A stretch of 64,000 nucleotides of DNA. Source: Anaerolineales bacterium UBA6055. Its GTDB lineage: Bacteria; Chloroflexota; Anaerolineae; Aggregatilineales; Phototrophicaceae. The notes below the pieces were generated by a model. It ran no database searches. It was not told the origin of the DNA and was given only the letters and a program-made list of their open reading frames with translations. The stretch covers positions 62,001 to 126,000 of the forward strand of contig DIYL01000029.1 of NCBI GenBank assembly GCA_002428985.1. Reading direction: 5' to 3'. The position numbers and the translations under genes are program-made. Shown piece after piece: positions 8,994 through 17,287 of the stretch (position 1 is its first letter; each line of letters starts with the position of its first letter).

Positions 8994-10415
8994 CTATCCA
9001 CCCATGCTATAATTAGCGGGGTCAAAGTTGCTGACACCGTCCCAGTCGCCAAATGCGAAGCAGTCTGGTGAGATTCCCTCAGCTTCGATAGTTGCTTGGA
9101 ATTCGGCATTCTTAGCAGCAGCAATTTCTTCGGCTACGGGTGCAAAGTCTTCACCAGTCGTCAACGCAAGTACCATCTCTTCCCATTCCCAATTACGGCG
9201 GATATTTTCGGCATTAACGAATGCATCTGAACTAGCAACTGCTGGACATTCAATCGCAGGTTCTGGATATTGCACGCGCATTTCTGGACGTTGGTTCATT
9301 GCAATATCAACGACGTCGAGCATGACAGGATTGGTAATGTAAGCACCGTTATCACTGTAAGCGAGTGTACCAAAGCCTTGCGCAAGATAGTTTTGTGCGA
9401 AGTATCCGTCAGGGCGAGTCATCCATTCAATAAACTGAGTAGCTGCCGTTGCATTTTCGCTAGTACTGCTGATGAAGAATTTATTTTCACTGTGGCGTTG
9501 GGCAAGCGAACCGACGAGACCTTCATCTGGGTGTGGAGCAGGGGCGGCAACCACATCAGTAAACTCATAAGTATTCTCAAATACGGATGGCATCCATGCG
9601 CCACCAAAGTAGATCGCGGCTTCACCAAATGCCATCGCCGCACGGGTTTCATCACGACCATTTACCCCTGGGATAACAAGATCCGCTTCGTAAAGACTTT
9701 GAATATAGCTGAAGGTTTCAAGGGTGCGTTCATCAGCAATATTGTATTGCCCTGTTTGATAGTCAAACATTTGATCCGTATAGTTCGTACCAGCTAGTGG
9801 GAACCATGTACGTTGGAAATGCGTGCCTTCCAATGGGATTGCGATACAATAAGGTCCACTTTCACGAATAGTCTCACAAATAGATGTTAGCTCGCTCCAT
9901 GTTGCTGGAATATCATCAGCAGTCAGACCAGCATCTTCCCATACCAAACTATTGATGTACATATAGCCGGGACCCCAGATTTTGTTGTCATTGAATGGGA
10001 AGCTATAGATATCGCCTTCAATGATGTTGATTCCCTCAACGAAGAGTCCATCCGCCCAACGAGATTGCCAGTCATCAGGCAATACAGATTGGTCAAGTGG
10101 TTGAATCCATTCAGCACCAATTAGTTCACTTACAGTCAGAACACGGTTTGCGCCTAACCAGAAGAAAATATCAGGTGCGCTACCATCATCAAACATACGA
10201 GGTAGCGTCTCGTTATATGCGTCACGAGACAACGTTTCCCAGACAACCTTAATGCCTGTTTCAGCGGTGAATTCTGCGATTGCTTCGTCATAAAATTCTT
10301 GTTGTTCCGCAGAATAATTCATAACACGCAAGGTCACATCATCTTGTGCCGTTATTGGTACGATGCCTATTGCTAGAACAAGGAGTAGTGCAAAAATAAG
10401 ACTAAGACGTTTCAT
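8994..10415 (-). CDS. Sugar ABC transporter substrate-binding protein
   Basis: 473-residue exported binding protein of the CUT1 (extracellular solute-binding family 1) class. MKRLSLIFALLLVLAIGIVPITAQ is a clear signal peptide. The start was placed at this Met because AAAGGA lies 9 bases upstream; the frame stays open 24 codons further but those residues would precede the signal peptide. The motifs TLRVMNYSAEQQEFYDEAIAEF and SELIGAEWIQPLDQS are typical of oligosaccharide-binding proteins. First gene of the leftward importer-GH2 operon, divergent from the AraR-like regulator, with an operator-like site between the two. The neighbouring GH88/KduD genes suggest uronic-acid oligosaccharides as ligands. 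Confidence 0.9.
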   Translation of the reverse strand: MKRLSLIFALLLVLAIGIVPITAQDDVTLRVMNYSAEQQEFYDEAIAEFTAETGIKVVWETLSRDAYNETLPRMFDDGSAPDIFFWLGANRVLTVSELIGAEWIQPLDQSVLPDDWQSRWADGLFVEGINIIEGDIYSFPFNDNKIWGPGYMYINSLVWEDAGLTADDIPATWSELTSICETIRESGPYCIAIPLEGTHFQRTWFPLAGTNYTDQMFDYQTGQYNIADERTLETFSYIQSLYEADLVIPGVNGRDETRAAMAFGEAAIYFGGAWMPSVFENTYEFTDVVAAPAPHPDEGLVGSLAQRHSENKFFISSTSENATAATQFIEWMTRPDGYFAQNYLAQGFGTLAYSDNGAYITNPVMLDVVDIAMNQRPEMRVQYPEPAIECPAVASSDAFVNAENIRRNWEWEEMVLALTTGEDFAPVAEEIAAAKNAEFQATIEAEGISPDCFAFGDWDGVSNFDPANYSMGG

Positions 10416-10610
10416 TATATTTATCCTTTTCTCTTGAAAATCTTTAACAGAATAAGTACTTGCATAATGTCTTGGCTTATCAGTCACCTCCTGACATAAT
10501 TTCCGATATGATATTTGAACTGGTCATCGGTCTATAATTGCCGATGTAATATGGAATTTGCGCTTTATTGCCGCCTTAGCTTGACGGATTAAATATTTCA
10601 GTTTATCTTT

Positions 10611-10630
10611 AACTGGTACGTACTGGTATG
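10611..10630 (+). promoter_or_regulatory. Operator-like site of the AraR-type regulator
   Basis: AACTGGTACGTACTGGTATG holds TGGTACGTAC, the same core as the perfect palindrome at 14575-14586, and a direct repeat ACTGGT. It lies immediately upstream of the regulator gene and in the divergent promoter region of the sugar importer. AraR of Bacillus, of the same GntR/LacI hybrid architecture, also binds operators centred on GTACGTAC. Autoregulation and control of both divergent units are likely. Confidence 0.65.
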
Positions 10631-10645
10631 TTATAGGAGACCCCC

Positions 10646-11791
10646 ATGAACATTGAACGAATTCAAGAGGCTGTTGTTGCCCCAACCCCCGCGCCATTGC
10701 ACCAAAAATTGCGTGATGCGATTTTTGAGCAAATAAGCGATGGGACGTTGCAAGCAGGTCAAACCTTGCCAAGTGAACGTGCTATGAAAGAGCACTTTGG
10801 TGTCAGTCGTGCAACCGTTCGTCAAGCCGTTAATTCCTTGATTCAAGATGGTTATCTCCAAAGTATCGCTGGTACTGGCACTTTTGTGCTTGAACAATCT
10901 CGTAAGATGACAAGTGCCGGATTGATTGGTTTGATTACGTCGAGTCCGAATTTCAACTTCTTCTATCCACAGCTTGCTACGTCCTTCAATAACCGTATCC
11001 GTAGTGCTGGCTATGGTCTGGTGATGTCGCTGCATAGTGAACATGCTGACATGATGGGTCAAATTATCGATGAGTTGCTTGCTCAGAATGTTGTCGGCTT
11101 GGCAATTACACCACCAAGATACGGCGACCTGGCGCCATTGTTGAGCCGTTTGCGCCGCCTCAAAGTACCTGTTGTATTGATCGGTCGCAACGCTAATTTG
11201 AGCGTTGATCTTGTTGCGACAGACAATGAATCCATTGGCTACAATGCCACCAAACACCTCATTGATTTGGGTCATGAACATATCGCATTTTTGGGCTTGC
11301 TGGATTACAGCACAGGTAATGAGCGCGCCGAAGGTTATAAGCGTGCGATGAATGAGGGGGGGTTGCCACCGCATATGGTGCAAGTCCATGAGAACATCAA
11401 ACCAAATCATGATAATAATACGAGTGCTCCACGAGAACATCTGGTCACACCAGCACAAGATGCAGCCTATCAAATTTGGGGAGGTGATGATGGTCTGCCC
11501 GAGCCAACTGCCGCATTCTGCTTTAATGATATTACGGCGATGGGTGTCTACAAAGCATTGCGAAACCTCAAGCGACGCATCCCAGAAGATGTTTCTTTGA
11601 TCTCGGTTGATAACCTGATTACCGTTCGTCATTTTGAAGTTCCCTTAACCACTTTTGCCTTACCGGGCGAACAAATTGGTGTTCGCAGTGCAGAGATTTT
11701 GCTACGTCGCTTGTCTGGCGATGCAGCCCCTGCACAAACGATCTTATTACCGGCTGAGTTCATCGAGCGTGAATCGACTGCTCAGCGTTAA
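10646..11791 (+). CDS. AraR-like transcriptional regulator (GntR HTH + LacI-type sugar-binding domain)
   Basis: 381 residues. Residues about 17-82 form a GntR winged helix (PLHQKLRDAIFEQI, PSERAMKEHFGVSRATVRQAV, GTGTFV). The rest is a LacI/periplasmic-binding-like effector domain (GLIGLITSS, LVATDNESIGYNATKHLIDLGHEHIAFLG, AFCFNDITAMGVYKAL). This hybrid is the AraR architecture. AGGAG precedes the ATG. It is divergent from the sugar importer and convergent with the kduD gene, with which it overlaps by a few bases. Operator-like sites sit before it and before the GH88 operon, so it probably represses both until an imported sugar or uronate binds. Confidence 0.9.
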   Translation: MNIERIQEAVVAPTPAPLHQKLRDAIFEQISDGTLQAGQTLPSERAMKEHFGVSRATVRQAVNSLIQDGYLQSIAGTGTFVLEQSRKMTSAGLIGLITSSPNFNFFYPQLATSFNNRIRSAGYGLVMSLHSEHADMMGQIIDELLAQNVVGLAITPPRYGDLAPLLSRLRRLKVPVVLIGRNANLSVDLVATDNESIGYNATKHLIDLGHEHIAFLGLLDYSTGNERAEGYKRAMNEGGLPPHMVQVHENIKPNHDNNTSAPREHLVTPAQDAAYQIWGGDDGLPEPTAAFCFNDITAMGVYKALRNLKRRIPEDVSLISVDNLITVRHFEVPLTTFALPGEQIGVRSAEILLRRLSGDAAPAQTILLPAEFIERESTAQR

Positions 11792-12555
11792 CGGGCTAGC
11801 CATCCACCATCCACATCCAATGTCGTACCATGAACGTATTCCGAGGCATCCGATGCGAGAAATACAATCGCTCCTTTAAGCGCATCGGGTTGCCCCCAAT
11901 CACCAGCAGGGATTCTTGATACGATCGATGCATTTCTTTCCGAGTCAGCGCGCAAAGGTGCAGTGTTATCTGTCGCCATATACCCAGGTGCAATCGCATT
12001 GACGTTGACACCATATTGCGCCCATTCATTTGCCAGAGCACGGGTCACACCCACTACCCCATGTTTACTAGCAGCGTAAGCTGGAACAGTGATGCCACCT
12101 TGATAGCTCAGCATTGAGGCGATATTGATAATTTTTCCACCAGTTGCCCGCATATGATTAGCAGCAGCTTGAGCAATGAAGAAGAGCGTGTTTAAGTTGA
12201 CCTGCAACACGTCATTCCAATCTTGTTCACTAAATTCGAGCGCAGGAGAACGGCGGATAATACCAGCATTATTCACTACAATGTCAAGCTTCCCATGTAC
12301 ATCAATTGCTTGCTCAACAAGGTTTTTACATCCTTGTGCATCGAGGGAGCTTAGATCAGCCGAGATGTGATCATAAGATTGTCCGACTGCTTTTACGGCT
12401 TGCGCAGTTTCATCCGCTGATGAGCCACGGCTTACACCAATGATGTCGGCACCCGCTTCCGCAAGTCCAATAGTCATAGCTTGCCCTAGACCACGGCTAC
12501 ACCCTGTAACTAGCGCAACTTTGCCGTTTAGTTTAAAGCTATCCAGAATCGACAT
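11788..12555 (-). CDS. kduD: 2-dehydro-3-deoxy-D-gluconate 5-dehydrogenase (KduD-like SDR)
   Basis: 255-residue short-chain dehydrogenase. It has the cofactor motif VTGCSRGLGQ, NNAG, the catalytic Ser in NIASMLSYQGG and YAASKHG with the Tyr and Lys. The overall pattern, including FKLNGKVALVTG, ANEWAQYGVNVNAIAPGYMATDNT and DASEYVHGTTLDVDGGW, is that of KduD. KduD reduces 2,5-diketo-3-deoxygluconate to 2-keto-3-deoxygluconate in unsaturated-uronate breakdown. It is the last gene of the GH88-isomerase-KduD operon, three bases after the isomerase gene, which supports the assignment. Confidence 0.85.
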   Translation of the reverse strand: MSILDSFKLNGKVALVTGCSRGLGQAMTIGLAEAGADIIGVSRGSSADETAQAVKAVGQSYDHISADLSSLDAQGCKNLVEQAIDVHGKLDIVVNNAGIIRRSPALEFSEQDWNDVLQVNLNTLFFIAQAAANHMRATGGKIINIASMLSYQGGITVPAYAASKHGVVGVTRALANEWAQYGVNVNAIAPGYMATDNTAPLRADSERNASIVSRIPAGDWGQPDALKGAIVFLASDASEYVHGTTLDVDGGWLAR

Positions 12556-12558
12556 GAT

Positions 12559-13371
12559 TTAATGCCCCAATGTACGCAACATCGGTACTGTTTTATTCAC
12601 CCAACCCGTATCAGGATCATCACTGACAGCCTGATTACGATGTTCACCGGCTAAGAACCACAGATAGTAACTGCTAAATCCCGGTGCACCAACATAAGTA
12701 TGGTAGCCTTCTGGCATCATCAAAATCGTATTGTCACGCACGGTATGATTATCTTCGTAACCATCACCATAATGGCGTGCAATTCCGAAGCCATTTACTG
12801 GTGTGACTTTGAAGAAATACATCTCTTCGTGGAAGGCTTCCCCGCCACCATCCATTTCATGCTTATGAGCAGGATACGTACTCCAGTGACCGCTTGGTGT
12901 GAATGTCTCACCGACGATCAAACGACGAGCAGGCAAATCAGGCTGGCCATCTTTTGTCAGAATTTGATGAAAGTTACGGCTAAAATTAGCTGCTCCCCAA
13001 CGTCCTGCAACCACTTGATCAGGTGCAATAACATAGGGCGATGCTGTCAAACCGGATGGTGCGCTACATAGTGCAACTTCAGTCTTACCAACGCCCTGAA
13101 TCGCATAATCCACACCAGCTGGCAAATAGACGCTGGTTGGCTTACCCGAAAATACATTGGGGCGACTACCAAGATTTGCAAACGTCTCATCCCCTGCAGT
13201 AAACGTTACTTTACCGCCGAGAATCACTGCAAGGACTTCACGATTATCCGTGTTGCCAGAAATACTATCGCCATCATTCAAGACAACGAGTTGAAAATCC
13301 AATAAACTACATGGATTTTTGTCGAGTTCGTTAACACCATTGGCATTATCAAGTGCTGTAAAATATATCAT
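12559..13371 (-). CDS. KduI/IolB-family isomerase (IolB-type), probably acting on a deoxy-hexuronate
   Basis: 270 residues, a double cupin of the KduI/IolB family. The C-terminal half (STYPAHKHEMDGGGEAFHEEMYFFKV and MMPEGYHTYVGAPGFSSYYLWFLAG) has the His-His-Glu-His metal ligands and resembles IolB (5-deoxy-glucuronate isomerase) more than KduI. No inositol genes are present. It lies between GH88 and kduD, so it probably fills the KduI step (5-keto-4-deoxyuronate to 2,5-diketo-3-deoxygluconate). Start at ATG with AAAGGA 7 bases upstream; a TTG one codon earlier is possible. Three bases separate it from kduD. Confidence 0.78.
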   Translation of the reverse strand: MIYFTALDNANGVNELDKNPCSLLDFQLVVLNDGDSISGNTDNREVLAVILGGKVTFTAGDETFANLGSRPNVFSGKPTSVYLPAGVDYAIQGVGKTEVALCSAPSGLTASPYVIAPDQVVAGRWGAANFSRNFHQILTKDGQPDLPARRLIVGETFTPSGHWSTYPAHKHEMDGGGEAFHEEMYFFKVTPVNGFGIARHYGDGYEDNHTVRDNTILMMPEGYHTYVGAPGFSSYYLWFLAGEHRNQAVSDDPDTGWVNKTVPMLRTLGH

Positions 13372-13374
13372 CAA

Positions 13375-14517
13375 TCAATCCTTTTTATGGTTTCCCCAGA
13401 AGTCAGGCGCAATGCCCGTCAAACGCATCAGCCCTTCTAGGAAGAAATAATCACCAAAAATTGTGTAGGTATCTATGCCATAGTTATGGGGTGTATGTTG
13501 TGTACCGTGTAATAGCAATCCTTGTGCATCATCTCGTTTATCGAATGCTTTGTCGTATAGCATTACCAGTAACGCTTCTGCCTTATCACGATACGCAGTC
13601 TCACCTGTTAAATCAGCTAGCCGCAATAAACTACTTGCTACAATCGCATCGGCTGAGCTATCAGGATACACGGGTGCTTCTTCTGGCAAACGTAAATCAT
13701 AAGGTGCTATGTCTGTAATTGGAGCCTCTGCAAAATATCGCTCGACTGCGCCTTTGGCAGTTTCAAGGAATGAATCATCATGCGTCCATTCTGCTGCCAT
13801 CGTAAATCCGTAGATCGCCCATCCTTGACCACGTGCCCAAAGTGAATCATCAGCGTAACCCTGATGTGTTTTTGCATTGATAGGATTTCCATTATTTGGG
13901 TCCAAGAAATAGGTGTGATAGCTACTGTTATCCTCCCGCATCAAATATTGTTGCGAGATTCTGGCATGGGCAACTGCCCCTTCATAATATTTCTTGTTGC
14001 CTGTTTGCATGTGCGCCCAGAACAAAAGAGGTAAATTCATCATACAATCGATGATAATTCGCCCTGCTTCATCGGCATCATCTTTATCGCCCCAAGCTTG
14101 GATGTACTGACCTATCGGATTTATACGTTGATACAGAACCTCCGAAGCACGTAATGCTAGAGATTTTGCAGATTCATCGCCTGTAAATTGGTGAGCCACA
14201 CGGGCACTTAGTGTAAAAATAAAGCCAAGGTCATGATTCAGACGGATACGTTTATCTAGACGATCCTCAAATGATGGCAATAGATCGAGCACATGTTGTA
14301 GATCCTGCTCTTCATTTGTTTGTACATAGACTAACCACAGTAACCCTGCCCAAAAGCTTGCCAACCAGTTTTCATTGGGTCTGAGCAGGTACTGCTTGTC
14401 ACCATCCCCATACGAAGGGAATTTGCCAGCATAAATTTGATGATTTCGCTGAATACGTTTTGTCGCTAAAGGCAGAATAGTTGATGTAACAATATCTTGA
14501 AATAATTGTGTACGCAT
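13375..14517 (-). CDS. Glycoside hydrolase family 88/105 unsaturated glucuronyl hydrolase
   Basis: 380-residue (alpha/alpha)6-barrel enzyme without a signal peptide, so cytoplasmic. It hydrates the double bond of 4,5-unsaturated uronic acids at the non-reducing end of lyase products and so releases the uronate. Supporting segments are ENWLASFWAGLLWL, NHDLGFIF with the first catalytic Asp, IIIDCMMNLPLLFWA with the second, and ADDSLWARGQGWAIYG. First gene of the leftward operon ending in kduD, with a palindromic operator about 55 bases upstream. The polysaccharide lyase needed to make its substrate is not in the window. Confidence 0.88.
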   Translation of the reverse strand: MRTQLFQDIVTSTILPLATKRIQRNHQIYAGKFPSYGDGDKQYLLRPNENWLASFWAGLLWLVYVQTNEEQDLQHVLDLLPSFEDRLDKRIRLNHDLGFIFTLSARVAHQFTGDESAKSLALRASEVLYQRINPIGQYIQAWGDKDDADEAGRIIIDCMMNLPLLFWAHMQTGNKKYYEGAVAHARISQQYLMREDNSSYHTYFLDPNNGNPINAKTHQGYADDSLWARGQGWAIYGFTMAAEWTHDDSFLETAKGAVERYFAEAPITDIAPYDLRLPEEAPVYPDSSADAIVASSLLRLADLTGETAYRDKAEALLVMLYDKAFDKRDDAQGLLLHGTQHTPHNYGIDTYTIFGDYFFLEGLMRLTGIAPDFWGNHKKD

Positions 14518-14847
14518 TTAAAAACCTTATATGATACTGGTACCAAAATTATTGTTGCTACGATTGGTTATAATTGGTACGTACCAGTTCATTACAGAGA
14601 TTAACATAACTTAAATGAACTGTCAAGAAATTACTATCGAAACGCGATACATGAACATCTATGTGGTTTAGTTCGCAAATGGTGGGCAGCGTGTACAACA
14701 TGAGGGCAAAGCTAGTGCTGACTGATCGGTTAATTGCGGTTCAGCTTCGCGATAATTTGATGCGCTCTAGCACGAGGGCGTTAGTTTGCATTATTTGACG
14801 CTCACACTACAATGTGTATGTTGATATATACATACAAAGGATTATTG
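14518..14847 (+). other. Divergent intergenic region between GH88 operon and MBL gene
   Basis: 330 bases. The left part holds the GH88-operon operator plus a second TGGTACCA palindrome (14538-14545). The right end holds an inverted repeat TGTATGT (14815-14821)/ACATACA (14830-14836) and the AAAGGA ribosome binding site of the MBL gene. The middle 200 bases show no gene or clear signal. Confidence 0.5.
14572..14589 (-). promoter_or_regulatory. Operator of the GH88-IolB-KduD operon
   Basis: AATTGGTACGTACCAGTT contains the perfect 12-bp palindrome TGGTACGTACCA at 14575-14586. It shares its core with the site before the AraR-like regulator gene and lies upstream of the leftward GH88 operon, so both units probably form one regulon. 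Confidence 0.7.
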
Positions 14848-15819
14848 ATGGACAATGTAACCCGACGTAGTTTTATTAAGGGGCTTGGTTTGAGTGCCCT
14901 TGGTATTGGAACTGGCTTAATAGCACCATCAGCCGGAATTGTACGTGCACAAATGTCTCCTAGTATGATGGATGTCTCTGCATTTTATCGCTTTGCACTT
15001 GGTGATTTTCAAATTACAGTCATTCAAGACGGTACAAATGCGCTAGATCAATCCATTTTCGGCGTTAATGCCCCAGTTGAAGACGTTAATGCTGTGCTTG
15101 AAGCGAATAACCTACCAACAGGGGTTACCGCTGGTACAATAAACATCATGTTGATTGATACAGGGGATCGTTTGGTCTTGATTGATACAGGGCAAGCCAG
15201 TGTGGTAGTTAGTGAGCCCTTTAACGCAGGGAAATTACTCAATACGCTAGCATTACTCGGTATCGATGTCTCCGATGTAACGGATGTGATATTAACACAC
15301 TTTCACCCAGATCATATTGCGGCTGTATCGGATGGTACCAGCGCAACCTTCCCCAATGCGACTTATCACATTGAAGACGCTGAACTAGAATTCCTTGCGC
15401 AAGATGCGACAGGAACACCCATTGAAGGGTTTGTGGGATTGGCAAACAACGTCCTCCAACCGATTAAAGATGCTGACCAGCTATCGCCCTTCAGTGGCGA
15501 AACCGAGCTCATCTCTGGTATTCAAGCAGTCCCTTCTTATGGACACACTCCTGGGCATACAGCACTAATGTTTAACTCGAATGGCAATGAACTCTTCCAT
15601 ATGGTGGATACTGCGAATCATTGGGTCTTATCATTGGCGCATCCTGAATGGGTCTTTGGGTTTGATACGATCCCTGAAATGGCGGCTGAAACCCGTCGTA
15701 ATAACCTTGAACGGGCAGCAAGTAGTGGCATGCAAGTTTTTGGTTATCACTTCCCATTTCCGGGATTAGGTTATGTCGATACCGATGGGGATGGCTTCCG
15801 CTTGATTACCACCGCATAG
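14848..15819 (+). CDS. Tat-exported metallo-beta-lactamase-fold hydrolase
   Basis: 323 residues. The N-terminus VTRRSFIKGLGLSALGIG is a twin-arginine signal, so the folded, metal-loaded enzyme is probably exported. The MBL-fold metal site is visible as LTHFHPDHIAAV, then YGHTPGHT and DTANHW. The domain resembles lactonase-like (AHL-lactonase/AttM type) members, which open cyclic esters, but the substrate is unknown. Start chosen at the ATG before the Tat motif with AAAGGA 8 bases upstream, rather than at the upstream ATG (14812). Followed by an intrinsic terminator. Confidence 0.85.
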   Translation: MDNVTRRSFIKGLGLSALGIGTGLIAPSAGIVRAQMSPSMMDVSAFYRFALGDFQITVIQDGTNALDQSIFGVNAPVEDVNAVLEANNLPTGVTAGTINIMLIDTGDRLVLIDTGQASVVVSEPFNAGKLLNTLALLGIDVSDVTDVILTHFHPDHIAAVSDGTSATFPNATYHIEDAELEFLAQDATGTPIEGFVGLANNVLQPIKDADQLSPFSGETELISGIQAVPSYGHTPGHTALMFNSNGNELFHMVDTANHWVLSLAHPEWVFGFDTIPEMAAETRRNNLERAASSGMQVFGYHFPFPGLGYVDTDGDGFRLITTA

Positions 15820-15838
15820 GCCAGTACTTAACAACTAA

Positions 15839-16075
15839 CGCTTAAACATGACGCCCTCATACGAGGGCATTTTTGTTGTTATTGAACAGCTTCAACGCAA
15901 TCCAATAACTCAGGTTATCCCGAAAGTAGCAATCACTGCAATCGACTCACACCGTATGCAATCTATTGCACTCACTAATGGGTTTAACGACTATCTTGTC
16001 AAACCAATTACACGTAGCGATTTTCTCATGACAGTATCACAGTGTATTGATTTGAGAGAAGTTGTTCATTGCTAA
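15839..16075 (+). pseudogene. Remnant of a response-regulator receiver domain
   Basis: The visible reading frame codes for about 78 residues that match only the second half of a CheY-like receiver domain: LNMTPSYEGIFVVIEQLQRNP (position of the phosphoacceptor loop and helix 3), IPKVAITAIDSH (strand 4 with the Thr), and GFNDYLVKPI (strand 5 with the conserved Lys-Pro). The N-terminal half, including the acidic pocket, is missing, and Asn stands where the phosphorylated Asp would be. A stop codon precedes it in frame (15836-15838), and it begins within the terminator of the MBL gene. It is most simply a decayed fragment with no downstream partner. Confidence 0.6.
15853..15874 (+). terminator. 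Intrinsic terminator of the Tat-MBL gene
   Basis: GCCCTC-ATAC-GAGGGC, a perfect 6-bp GC-rich stem followed by ATTTTTG, 33 bases after the stop codon. Confidence 0.75.
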
Positions 16076-16145
16076 GTAACTCACAATAAATGTGTCATGC
16101 CAAATCGTATTTGCAACGCTTTATTCATTGGGTCAATTGCGACAA

Positions 16146-16181
16146 AGTGGGTAGTCTATCGAGCAAATAAACTTACCCACT
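16146..16181. repeat. Inverted repeat in the GntR-gene upstream region
   Basis: AGTGGGTA (16146-16153) and TACCCACT (16174-16181) are perfectly complementary across a 20-base spacer. Could be an operator for the regulator gene 120 bases downstream or a weak mRNA hairpin. No T tract follows. Confidence 0.35.
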
Positions 16182-16301
16182 AACTATACACAGAGAACTT
16201 TGGAATCAAGCAAATCAGAGAGTAGTAGGTTTTTAGCGTTCATGCTGGTGTGATATACTATACTTTCAGACTTAAACAGCCAACACGTCATCTGGAATTT
16301 T

Positions 16302-16979
16302 ATGAAACGCCCTAACACCAACTTGTTAACCGAACAGATTTATGACATTCTATGGGTTGAAATTGTTCAGAGAAATCTCAAACCGAACGAGAAACTTGAC
16401 ATTAATCAATTAGCCCAACAAATGGGCGTCAGTCGAACTCCTATTATGGATGCGTTGGCGAGGTTAGAAAATGATGGTCTGGTGTTACGTCGGAATCGTG
16501 TTGGTACATTCGTAACGCCATTCAGTAAGGCTGCATTTCTTAATTCATTTATGTCAAGAGATATGGTGGAACAGTATATTACGCCAATCATTATTACTAA
16601 CCTTACATCTCAAGATATTGAAGAATTAGAGAGCCTACTTGAAAACTTCGATGATCTCATTACAAATGCAAACGATGATTCCTTTGATTATGGTACCTAT
16701 ACACGGTACGACTATGACTTTCATTCAAAGCTTGTTCAACTATGTCGAAATGACCAAATCATTGAATTCTATCGCTCGTTAAATTCTCATATGCAAATTG
16801 CAAGAGCATATTCAAAACACGCACTTAAACGCGCTACCGAAGGTTTAGAAGAACATCATCAAATCCTCCAAGCATTGGTTCAAGGAGAAGTAGAAAAGGC
16901 GCGTCTACTCCAACATACACATCTAACACGAAGCCGTGATGGTATTTTAACAATCCTTGATGAACATGATTTTCTATAG
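16302..16979 (+). CDS. GntR family transcriptional regulator, FadR/FCD subfamily
   Basis: 225 residues. Residues about 8-72 are a GntR winged helix (LTEQIYDILWVEIVQ, LDINQLAQQMGVSRTPIMDALARLENDGLVLRR, VGTFV). The rest is an all-helical FCD effector domain with likely metal ligands in YDFHSKL, SLNSHMQ and EEHHQIL. Such proteins (UxuR, LgoR and similar) often sense uronate intermediates. It precedes a co-directional hexuronate operon, and the palindrome at 17135-17148 in front of that operon is a good target. Two tandem TATACT hexamers (16254-16264) are candidate -10 boxes. Confidence 0.87.
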   Translation: MKRPNTNLLTEQIYDILWVEIVQRNLKPNEKLDINQLAQQMGVSRTPIMDALARLENDGLVLRRNRVGTFVTPFSKAAFLNSFMSRDMVEQYITPIIITNLTSQDIEELESLLENFDDLITNANDDSFDYGTYTRYDYDFHSKLVQLCRNDQIIEFYRSLNSHMQIARAYSKHALKRATEGLEEHHQILQALVQGEVEKARLLQHTHLTRSRDGILTILDEHDFL

Positions 16980-17287
16980 GATTTTTTGGGTCCAAAACAT
17001 TGCTAGATCTATTTTAAACTCTAGATTTTTTATAGATATGGATAGTCGATAACACGATAAGAAGATCTCTACAGCTTTCCAAATGTGCAAATGCTCATGG
17101 TTTTGTAATTTATCAGTCTCATGTTATACTCTTATGTAAAATTTTACACATTACATTTTACAGAAACATTTTATCAGATGCTCATAAGATATTGCCTGAC
17201 ATATGTTCAAGAAGTTGTTAGTAGGCTAATTATGCTACTTGCAGTCTTTATTAGTACATTGCAAGGGTCGCTTCAGAAAGGTTAACA
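16980..17287 (+). other. Intergenic promoter region of the hexuronate operon
   Basis: 308 AT-rich bases holding the extended -10 and palindrome listed separately, and the ribosome binding site AGAAAGG before the RraA-like gene. No small gene is seen. Confidence 0.5.
17122..17162 (+). promoter_or_regulatory. Extended -10 promoter overlapped by a TGTAAAATTTTACA palindrome
   Basis: TGTTATACT (17122-17130) resembles an extended -10 element. The perfect 14-bp palindrome TGTAAAATTTTACA (17135-17148) covers the expected transcription start, and a further half site ATTTTACA lies at 17155-17162. The position suits a repressor, most simply the adjacent GntR/FCD protein. Confidence 0.6.

Noticed and set aside
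10631..11632. Long reverse frame opposite the AraR-like regulator
   Set aside because: The forward protein has a clear GntR/LacI architecture; the reverse frame has no recognisable domain and is an antisense shadow.
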